Source: Pseudofabraea citricarpa (Eukaryota > Ascomycota > Leotiomycetes > Helotiales > Dermateaceae). From it: a stretch of 64,000 nt of DNA. This document shows, in pieces, positions 54,103 through 62,290 of the stretch. The notes under the pieces are model-generated. The model saw only the letters and a program-made list of their open reading frames with translations, searched no databases and was not told the DNA's origin. The DNA is taken from positions 682,001-746,000 of the forward strand of contig JAPWGK010000010.1 in assembly GCA_029641185.1 (NCBI GenBank), written 5' to 3'. Position 1 is the stretch's first letter. Each line of letters begins with the position of its first letter. The position numbers were made by a program, and so were the translations under genes.

Positions 54103-54732
54103 ATGAAGTTCTCGTCCAGCTTCCTCGCGCTCTGCTTGAGCACCCTCGTCGCCTCGAGCAGCTTATCGTTCTTCGGCAGCGATTCGCAGAAACCCCTCGG
54201 TGATGATCTGAACATCCCAGGTGATAACCCTCTGAAGTACTGCAAGCCAGAGCACGCTTCCGACATCCTGAAGCTCGACCATGTCAACCTCACCCCGAAT
54301 CCTCCCGTCCCGTAAGGAAATTCCCCTCCTCCAAAACGCAGACGCAAGCGCCTGCCGTCGGGCGTACTGACTGCGATAACAGTGGATCCACTTTGAAGAT
54401 CGAGGCGGTCGGAACTTTCGATGAGGATATCTTGGAGGGTGCCTATGTCAACCTACAGGTCAAATATGGCTTGATCAGACTTGTCAACCAGCGCGCCGAT
54501 CTCTGCGAGCAGATCAAGAACGTGGATTTGGAGTGCCCATTGAAGAAGGGCTTGACCAAGATCACCAAGGAAGTTCAAATACCAAAGGAGATTCCTTCAG
54601 TAAGTGACATAGGACAGGAAGATGCTGTAGCCTGTACTAATCAACTTGCAGGGAACCTACACCGTACTTGCTGATGCGTTTACCGTCGATGATGTCCATA
54701 TCACCTGCTTGACTGCCACCGTTACTTTCTAG
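54103..54732 (+). CDS. npc2: ML-domain phosphatidylglycerol/phosphatidylinositol transfer protein (NPC2 family), 168 aa
   Basis: Exons 54103-54311, 54383-54599 and 54652-54732 join across introns GTAAGG...AACAG and GTAAGT...TGCAG. A signal peptide (MKFSSSFLALCLSTLVASSS) is followed by a short pro-region and the ML domain (about 35-168). The domain has KYCKPEHASDILKLDHVNLT, PGSTLKIEAVGTF, LEGAYVNLQVKYGLIRLV, LCEQIKNVDLECPLKKG and, after the last intron, GTYTVLADAFTVDDVHITCL. The six expected cysteines are present. Fungal members bind PG/PI or sterols and act in the vacuole lumen or secretory pathway. Length fits the family (about 165-175 aa). Confidence 0.94.
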
Positions 54733-55425
54733 ATTCGTCTGATCGTCGCATCATAAGTGCATGCTGTTACGCCGAGAAGCTGTTCACGCAACGGGTCTGG
54801 GGACTGGGCCTGTGAGGGATTAATTTGACTCGGAGACATCTTTATTGTATTGCATCGTTTGCTTGCAGGATACCTTTTCTGTCGGAGTTTTCTTCCTTTG
54901 GGACATAATGTGATTACGGGGGTTCCTTACTACAAGCACATGCTCAGAATACACTGGCCTTGCATCTGACATAATCGAGTATTCGTGATTGACGCTTTTA
55001 TTGTTCCATTATATGCCATGGCGGAGCAGTATTAAATGTATAGATTACGTTCCATATAAATTATAGTGTTTGGTTCAATGAATGTTGAGGGTAGGGAAAC
55101 ATGTTTCGGTATCCTAGTAACAGTAGCAGTATATGTGAATTTAATTCCATACAAAGGTGGCTTGTAATGCTTGATGTAGGATACTGCATGAGTAGGTTGC
55201 CAGTCGGATAATTGCCACGATGAAAGCTGTCAGCGTAATAGTCTTTAAACTCTCCGTGCTTCCCCAAATGTTGGGATGCATCCCTCGACCATATAGGAAC
55301 ATTTAAAGCCCCTGTTTTCATGGTTGTATTTCATTCGACATAACGCCTTCAAGACCTTCTAGTAATTCTTATAAACAGGTTCCCCTCGTCCATCGTAGCA
55401 ATCCCAACTCAAGACCTCAGCTCAT
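54733..55425. other. Convergent intergenic region
   Basis: 3' space between npc2 (plus) and vma7 (minus). A/T-rich, no gene. Confidence 0.5.
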
Positions 55426-55975
55426 CTACTCTCCAAAGAGTCTTCTGACACGTCTCAGAACACTATCCTTCTCTGGATCGTAGGGGTGGTCTTTGCTCGG
55501 AATCTCTAGCAGCGCGGGGAAAGCAGCGGTATAAGTATCGACTCTGTGTCGTATGCGCTCCGCAATCTAAGAACCAAGTCAGCGGTCTTCTCCATGCCTG
55601 TGATACAGAAATTCCCACATGCTGGTTGATCAACAGAATACCGATATCCTTCCTCTCTGATGTAAATCGGTCAAAGGCCGCTTCGATATCCCCATTGCTT
55701 GTCTTGCTATCAACGACCAGGAAGTTCTTTTGCGAATCGGGCGGTGCTGTTACATGCTATAACATCGTAAGCAAAGCCCCTTCTAGCATCATCTTATTAA
55801 GAAGAGTGAAGGCGAGGGTGGCTCCATACTCCAATACCTGCTAAGAGGAGTCCTGTCACGGAATCCTGGACGCATGATTAGCAACAGTTGATTGCGCAAA
55901 CAGGCACCGGCCTACCTCGTCGCCAATTACAGCGAGGAATTGCCTGTCCTTGTAGGCAGATGCTGAAGCCGACAT
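55426..55975 (-). CDS. vma7: V-type ATPase subunit F, 124 aa, four exons
   Basis: Exons 55975-55916, 55865-55830, 55756-55619 and 55566-55426 join in phase 0 at each step across introns GTAGGC...TCCAG, GTATGG...TATAG and GTGGGA...CTTAG. The exons are too small for an ORF scan. The protein reads through [60 protein letters not shown] and ends in VRRLFGE, a full match to the Vma7 pattern and length. Subunit F sits in the central stalk of the V1 sector and couples ATP hydrolysis to proton pumping at the vacuolar membrane. The gene is divergent from nur1 with 287 bases between the ATGs. Confidence 0.95.
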
Positions 55976-56262
55976 TTTGCTTGAGAGCTGCAGACGTTTG
56001 TTTCCTCGAGCTCTGACGTTCGGGCTGCTCAATCACCACCTCGCGAGCGCAGTCGACGGAGCTCCCTCTGCAGCCCCGCTAGCGCATCTACATTCCCTAA
56101 TCCCTGCATGTCGCGAAATCACCACCACAGTTTCTTTGTCAATAAAGCAGTAAACAAACCAGACCAGCGGGCACCGGAGGAGGAACGATCATTCATTCAC
56201 TCTTCGAGCTGAACTACTGGCTGCTTCGAGGATGCGGAATTGAGCTTTGCATTACATTCACG

Positions 56263-57721
56263 ATGCCTCGACTTGTACGCAGACGGCCACTTCTGGAGCG
56301 CATCAAGGCTTACCTCAATCCTCTGGACTTCTTGCTATGGCTTTCCGAAGAACTCGAGACTAGGGACTGGGACAATAAGACTGCCGTAACACCATTTGCC
56401 TTGAGTTTTCACTTTGTCTTTCTCATTGCGAGGGCAAATAGCGCAAGTTCTGCTACCAAGGATGACGACGTCTTTGGGGATCCCAATTCAGGCACCGGCT
56501 GGTTGACTTATTTTGTAAGGGCTTCACTTATTCTTTGATAAAACTATACTTACCTCAACACAGGCTAATATCACCGTCTTCTTTCTTACCTTCTTGTCGG
56601 TCGGAAATGCCGCCTATACGTTTCTTCGAAAGCGGCATTACCGACTGTTCGAAAGCAATATCGAAACACCGCAGAGCACCCCATCCGCACATCGAGTGAA
56701 GGTTGATTCGTCTCCGGTATCTTCATCGCCACTACGATTTATGCAGAACATACTGGGGGATACAAGCGCGGAATCACGAGCACATCCCGATCCTACTCGC
56801 GACGTCTGGGAACTTGCTGTCTGGGATCCGATACCAGTATGCCTTCGATTGTTCTGCCTCTTCAGTCCTGGCCACGTTCTTGTGTACTGGCTTTTCCTTC
56901 CTACGCAGTCATCGGATCCGCATCCAAGTCTTGCGGTTTTCCGAACCATTTTCTTGCAAGCTCTACTTACTGCTCAGCTACTTCTGCTACAGCTGAACTT
57001 TTCTCAGCAAACAAAGGATACGTCAGTAATCCACAAGGAGGTCTTGAGTGAGTACGACATCAAATATGTTCATCCTCGTCTCAATCCACTTGTGCGGGAT
57101 GTCGGTACGCAATTCTCAGAGCCTACTGCCGAGTCAGATGCAGAGTGTGAGATCGACACATATACACCTACCATACTTCTCAAACGGACCTTTCAGACAA
57201 ATCCCAACCCGAATTATGCAAAGCATATAGACCCAGAAAATACAGGCGCTGTTCACCAGCGTATCTATACACCTAGCCCACCGTTTACAACTCCTTCGAC
57301 TACCGGTTTCCAACCACACCCAGTCAAGACCCCCAATACTGCGATTCGACAGCCTCAGTTCCGGAAAAGTGTGAATACGGCTGTATCGACGGGTACCAGC
57401 ACCGGCACAAGCACTGGAGATGGTGGCAGTCTTGGCATATACAGCCATGCAAATTCTCCTCTAAAGAAGCATTCCAGCATGTACGATCTAAACCGGCAAC
57501 CTGCTCCACGAAATTCGTTCGCGATGGCGGCTAGAGAGATTTCGGAGGATAGGGAAAGGAGCAGAAGCAGAAGTCCGGCAAAGAGAGAATCATCAATACA
57601 TCGGTCTTTATACAGGAAAGAACCCCAGCATCCAGAGAGTGCGGAAAGAAGATCAAGTACGCCAACCGGGTTCAGTAATGCGAGAATACAAGGTGCCGAA
57701 AGAGGGCCATCAAGATGGTAA
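56263..57721 (+). CDS. nur1: Nuclear rim protein NUR1 / Mug154 family, 469 aa
   Basis: Exon 1 (56263-56514) and exon 2 (56564-57721) flank a 49-nt intron (GTAAGG...ACAG). The N-terminus RRRPLLERIKAYLNPLDFLL with WLSEELETRDWD is the family signature. Two to four membrane segments follow: near 47-57, 85-100 (ANITVFFLTFLSVGNAAYTF), 172-190 and 205-225. DPTRDVWELAVWDPIPVCLR and LFCLFSPGHVLVYWLFLPTQ are also typical. The C-terminal half is disordered and ends with an RS-rich patch (RSRSRSPAKRE). In yeast Nur1 and Heh1 anchor rDNA to the inner nuclear membrane and support silencing. The ATG is the first in frame after the vma7/nur1 divergent promoter. Confidence 0.9.
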
Positions 57722-58536
57722 AACAATTATAATGTTTGAGTATGGGTCATTCATTGGCAGGCGTTTATGGGTAAGCTCGGTCTGGTGGACTGGCAGTGGA
57801 TTCCCCGGTGCATATTGCATATTTTTTATTCTGTCTCGTAGTAATCCAACTGATTCTGAACACTTTGTTGTCTTTATTTTCTGACCTCTCTATTTCCTGA
57901 CTCCCCTATGTCTGCTCTGCTCTGCTTGCCCGTTTTCTATCCCCGGTTTTGCCTTGTGTTCGCTTAACTTTTGAATTAAGGTTTCATTGTCGAAGATGTA
58001 CTGATGAAGTTGATTAGCAACCATAAGGCAATCGTCCGATATACAGTCCAGATGTCTCTCAAGAACCTCTCTGTTATAAAGAGTGTCTCAGCGTCAAGTT
58101 CCTGTATCAAAAAACACCTTACGTGGCGAGGTTGGCATCAGATAGAAAGCAAATCATGACGTCTCAGTCCCCTAACCGAGCAACCAAATAGCATACTTTG
58201 AGAAAGAACAACCACGCCCAGCACCTTCTCAATGCTACAGCGAAAGACTTGACGCTAATTGAATGGTATAAGCAAAAATCTCGCGCCGCAACCGCTTCTT
58301 CTCTCTTCAACCTCTTCCACCATCAACTTCTGCTGCACAACCTCACTTTTCCACACTCAAACAACCATCAAAACCCAACCAAACCCATTCTACTTCTCAC
58401 TCGATTCACTTCTCATACTTCTCATACTTCTCATACTTCTCGACTCGACTCATACTCCTTTTCTCCCGCAGCAGCAGAATTTTGGGTGACGCGTCTTCTT
58501 CGCATCATCTTTGGAAGAGATCTCTTGTCTCTCTGG
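57722..58536. other. Intergenic region upstream of the modular leader
   Basis: No gene is supported. A decamer repeat (ACTTCTCATA, four units) lies at about 58408-58442 in a C/T- and C/A-rich stretch that could be the start of a transcript leader. Confidence 0.45.
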
Positions 58537-59268
58537 TGTAAACAAAAGGTATACCTGCACCGTGACGCGCTCTAATGTGAGCAGTACTGATATGCAGGCT
58601 CGTGGGCAGTGTTTGCATCGACCTCCGATTATCATACCGACAACTTGTCATAGAAACAGTTGTTCTGTTCCCCCCTTCTACAGTAAACAAAAGGTATAGC
58701 TTCATCATAACTCACTCTGCAGTGATGAATACTAACACGCAGGCTGTGAACAGTGTTTACGACCTACTACGATTACCATACCCATAACTTCTCGTTGAAA
58801 GAGTTGTTTCTAGCCCCTTCTACAGTAAACACAGGTATATCTTCACTCTGACGCGCCCTACCTCGACGAGTACTGGTACTTACACGCGTCATTAGTGTTT
58901 ACTATCATACACAATCACCCTATACGAATCTCATAGCATCAGCTCATTCTCAGAAGAGTTGTAATCTCTTGTTCTCTTCTACAGCAGACACAGGTATGCC
59001 TCCAACCTCGACCCACCTTACCCTCCTCCATTGACTCGTATCAATACTGATAATTGCTGGTAGTGTTTGCTTCTTTGTATAAAAACCCCACTCTACCTTG
59101 TTCGAAATCGGACAAGAGTCAACAACCCACTACACAAACAAATCCTGTTCGTACGAACAGATCCTACTTATATTTCGAGTAAACAAAGGTATGCATCCAA
59201 CTCTACCATGCCTAAGACACTAGCATCTCGATTCATATCATAAGCTCGGATGCTGACAGCTTCTTTAG
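58537..59268 (+). promoter_or_regulatory. Leader of five tandem intron-like modules with GTAAACA/TGTTTAC words
   Basis: Five GTAT donor-like sites follow AAAG or ACAG: GTATAC at 58549, GTATAG at 58694, GTATAT at 58835, GTATGC at 58994 and GTATGC at 59189, spaced 145, 141, 159 and 195 bases. Each is followed by a branch-like word (ACTGATA, ACTAAC, ACTGGTA, ACTGATA, GCTGACA) and an AG: 58597, 58742, 58895, 59063 and 59268. The sequence just after the AG contains TGTTTAC or TGTTTGC, and the sequence just before the next donor contains GTAAACA in most units. The modules align as diverged tandem copies. They end 24 bases before the ATG of the repeat-protein gene, so they may be a multiply spliced 5' UTR, a forkhead-site array (RYAAACA), or both. 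Confidence 0.6.
59145..59160. repeat. Perfect 16-bp palindrome CTGTTCGTACGAACAG
   Basis: The 16 bases equal their own reverse complement. The site lies within the last exon-like block of the modular leader and could bind a dimeric regulator. Confidence 0.8.
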
Positions 59269-59292
59269 TCTTCTTGAAAAGAAAATATCAAG

Positions 59293-60918
59293 ATGTCTAA
59301 CTCTCCTATCGATATGTTCAAGGCCGAGACGAGGTTCTTGCAACTTGACGAACCAAAACAAAACAGACATGTCCTACTCGGCATGGTCATGTCCCGTACT
59401 CAATCCATCGCAATTGAAGAACCCAGGAAGAACAAACGCTCTTTGCTAGACATGTTCAAAGGCCGCACAAAGATGTTGACCTTTGATAACGAACACAAGA
59501 AGCGCTGGTCACTCTTGGATATCCTGAGAAGACGACCTAAGGAAACGCCCATCGAGGCCAATTCCACTCCAACCAAGGACACTTCAACAACTTATCACGA
59601 AGCTTTCAGAAGAGAAGCTACCCCTACGAAATACGCATCAGTTTACCATCAAGCCTTTGATAGAGAGGCTACACCAACCAAGTACGCACCAGCTTACAAT
59701 GAAGCTCCTGCTACAGAGCTCACACCAACCAAGTACGCATCGACTCATGATGAAGTCTTTGCGATAGAGATCACACCAATCAAGTACTCATCAGCTAACG
59801 ACGAAGCTTTTGAGACGGATATTACACCTACTCAGCACTCATGGGCTTACCATACAGCCTTTGATACAGACATTACACCTACTCAGCACTCATCAGGCTA
59901 TGATAAAGCTTTTGAGACGGATATTACACCTACCCAGTGCTCACCAGGCTATGATGAAGCCTTTGAGACAGATACTACATCCACCCAGTACTCACCAGGC
60001 TATGATGAGGCCTTTGAGACAGATACTACATCCACCCAGTCATCACCAGGCTATGATGAGGCCTTTGAGACAGAGAATACACCTACCAAGTACTCATCAA
60101 CTTCCCAAGAAGCTTTTGAGATGGAAAACACCCCTACTGAGCAGCCTTCAGCGAGCCGTGACAGATCCAGGAAGGAATCTGATACGGAGATGGAGGGCAT
60201 CAAAACCCCTGAATACGGGTTTACTACCGAGCGAAAGATGAAATGCGTTCAGCCTTATAACAACCCCGTCACACCAGCGCCAAAGGTTCCAGAGGGAATT
60301 TCTATGATGTACTATAAGATTGCAGAAATGTCGCCTGAGCTTGCCCAGGCATATATAATCGAAAACTTCAAAGCCAACATGAAAAAGGCGGATTGGTGGG
60401 AGCCAGTCAAATATTACTCTGGTGTGTCTCCATTTACTGCCAAGGAATCATTTTTGCAGAAACTCTGCGACCTTGGAAAAGATCAGGATCAGACCCCTGC
60501 TCCAATACGATCAGTAGACGGTGGAATGGATGAAAAAGAAGTCCATACTGCAGCAGAAGAGAAAAGGGCTCGCGACGATGCATGGCTCCGTCGTAACCCA
60601 AACTATGCATACAGGCCACCTCCAGCCATCGAGTTGGAGACACCTTGTGTTCGGGCCCGAAGGTCCAGAGAAGAACGTGTGTCGTCGTCTGCGGCGACTG
60701 TCATCCGCACTCCCGGATATGCAGAGGGCCCCATCCCGGTTGAGGGACCAACCACAACCGTGGATGGGGATGGTGAACAGGTGCAAGTGGAGGAGGTGGA
60801 TGGAGTAGTCATTCACCATCACCATCATCACCACGTGCACCACCATCACTACCATCATGTACGGGGTCGCCGGTGCAGGGCCAGAAGGCACCGTCGACAC
60901 CGTGCTAGCTTTCAGTAG
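59293..60918 (+). CDS. Orphan tandem-repeat protein, 541 aa
   Basis: A single exon follows the modular leader. Three to four copies of a basic motif of about 27 residues open the protein (PIDMFKAETRFLQLDEP, RSLLDMFKGRTKMLTFDNE, WSLLDILRRRPKETPIE). Then come about twelve copies of a 17-residue (51-bp) unit of the type TPTQHSSGYDEAFETDI at about residues 92-290; the later copies are nearly identical in DNA, showing recent amplification. A non-repeat domain (about 330-400) includes PEGISMMYYKIAEMSPELAQ and ADWWEPVKYYSGVSPF. The C-terminus has a His-rich run (VIHHHHHHHVHHHHYHH) and a basic end. There is no signal peptide or membrane segment. I do not recognise the family; the acid/basic layout could suit a nuclear or scaffold role, but that is a guess. 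Confidence 0.65.
   Translation: MSNSPIDMFKAETRFLQLDEPKQNRHVLLGMVMSRTQSIAIEEPRKNKRSLLDMFKGRTKMLTFDNEHKKRWSLLDILRRRPKETPIEANSTPTKDTSTTYHEAFRREATPTKYASVYHQAFDREATPTKYAPAYNEAPATELTPTKYASTHDEVFAIEITPIKYSSANDEAFETDITPTQHSWAYHTAFDTDITPTQHSSGYDKAFETDITPTQCSPGYDEAFETDTTSTQYSPGYDEAFETDTTSTQSSPGYDEAFETENTPTKYSSTSQEAFEMENTPTEQPSASRDRSRKESDTEMEGIKTPEYGFTTERKMKCVQPYNNPVTPAPKVPEGISMMYYKIAEMSPELAQAYIIENFKANMKKADWWEPVKYYSGVSPFTAKESFLQKLCDLGKDQDQTPAPIRSVDGGMDEKEVHTAAEEKRARDDAWLRRNPNYAYRPPPAIELETPCVRARRSREERVSSSAATVIRTPGYAEGPIPVEGPTTTVDGDGEQVQVEEVDGVVIHHHHHHHVHHHHYHHVRGRRCRARRHRRHRASFQ
59566..60150 (+). repeat. 51-bp coding minisatellite, about 12 units
   Basis: The unit encodes 17 residues around SPGYDEAFETDTT. 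Units between about 59800 and 60110 differ at only a few bases, while the first units are more diverged. Copy number is likely to vary among strains. Confidence 0.85.
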
Positions 60919-61758
60919 GGTGGTGGTATTGGATAATGGTGTGGATGTTTTTTGGGTTCGTTTTGATGTTTTGGTTTTTTTTTTTGGGAAGGCCTCGGGG
61001 CTTTTTATGCCCCCTTTTGGTTCTGGTTTATTATTTTATTCTTATCCCTTTTTTTTTTCTTTTGTTTATTATTAATACATTTTTATCCTTTTGGGCGTTT
61101 GGGCGTTTGGGGTTTTTGGGCGGCTAGATTAGCTTTTGTAGTATTATTATCTTGTATTTTTATTGGAACGAATAGATCGCGTTGTTTTTGAACCTTTTTC
61201 TGTCTGATGTGAAGCACTTGGTGATAATATGATACTAAGTGTTAGGTAGCTGAAAAGCATTGACTAATTGTAAAATCTCCATCCAGTGATTGAAACGAGA
61301 TAAGTAGCTGAAAATAATTTAGTGATTTTGAAGAAGCAAGTTATTATGAAGTACTGAGCAACTGAAAAACATTAAGCCATCATAAAGCACTTCATTATCA
61401 TGAAGTGTTTAGTGATTAAATGGTCTTCAGTCGTGCCAAAGCATCCAGTAACTAAAAGCATTTAATTGCTCCTAACCCCTTAGCAACCAAGAATCACTGG
61501 GCGTACCTTTAGCAACTGAAGCGAGATAGAAGAAAACAGAAGTGTTGTATTTCTTTTAGGTATCTACTCTACAGAAAGGACGCAGGTATTTCATGACAGA
61601 AACAGCCACCACCAGATCTCTCGAGACTTCTAGTCCCACGCCCCAGTTTACAGTGATAGTGTCAGTATATAGGCTGGTGAGTCCTGCAGGGACTGTGCAT
61701 AATGCATTGTCGGGTATGCTAGATGATCTATCTCTCCTCCATATCATCATCGTCATCA
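60919..61758. other. Intergenic region with T-rich tract and minisatellite
   Basis: T-rich DNA (60975-61130) follows the repeat-protein stop, then the degenerate minisatellite at 61.2-61.5 kb. A plus-strand frame at 61593-61790 is antisense to the next gene's 3' end and is not supported. Confidence 0.45.
61205..61505. repeat. Second locus of the degenerate 18-bp minisatellite (inverted)
   Basis: On the minus strand the units read AAATGCTTTTAGTTACTG, GATGCTTTGGCACGACTG and related words such as AATGCTTTTCAGCTACC, matching the ATGCTTTnnAGTnACT pattern seen at 20.7 kb. Older units between them are eroded. Confidence 0.55.
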
Positions 61759-62290
61759 TCATCCTCCTCCTCCTGTTCCTCCGCTTTTGAAGAATGACTT
61801 CTCCCTTGGGACATTGAGTGCTGTAGAACTCTCTTTGTTGAATAGATCCCCGATGAGGTATGAAAGGAAGCCGGGTGCTAGTGGTGGTGGTGTACTGGTG
61901 ACGCCTTCAACCTCCTCCACTTCCACTTGTTCCCCATCCCCATCCCCATTCTTATCAGCTACTTGACACAATTCCACGCCCTCCTAAGAGATGCCGATTG
62001 TGGATTGGGGAACCATCAGCTATATGACGGCAGAGAGCCATTGAGATTACCGATCCAATCCTGACTGGCACAGTGCAGGTCTCTGGCTCGATGCGAGTCT
62101 CTTCTTTCTTCTGTCGCTTGCGCCGCCTTGTGGTTTGTAACTTGTGGCTTGGACATTTTGGCACCTCTGGGACCAGCATACTTGATCTGTTTCTTCTTTG
62201 CCATCGTCGTATGTGCCCAAAGTTGGGAACGGAGGGGGCCGGCACCTGGCACGAGGGGAGAGAGAGATTGAAGAGAGCAAACACTGTCAA
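61759..62290 (-). CDS. Small two-exon gene sharing an acidic coding segment with the orphan repeat protein
   Basis: Exon 1 (62290-62051) and exon 2 (61983-61759) join in phase 0 across a 67-nt intron (GTAATC donor, AGCTGAT branch, TCTTAG acceptor) to give about 154 aa; a later ATG at 62179 would give about 117. Exon 1 is basic (KLQTTRRRKRQKKEETRIEP). Exon 2 holds NGDGDGEQVEVEEVEGV, nearly the same as VDGDGEQVQVEEVDGVV in the orphan protein at 60763-60810, also at DNA level, then PPPLAPGFLSYLIGDLF and a Gly-rich end. It lies tail-to-tail with that gene, suggesting an inverted partial duplication. Function is unknown; the reading of exon 1 is less sure than exon 2. Confidence 0.4.
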
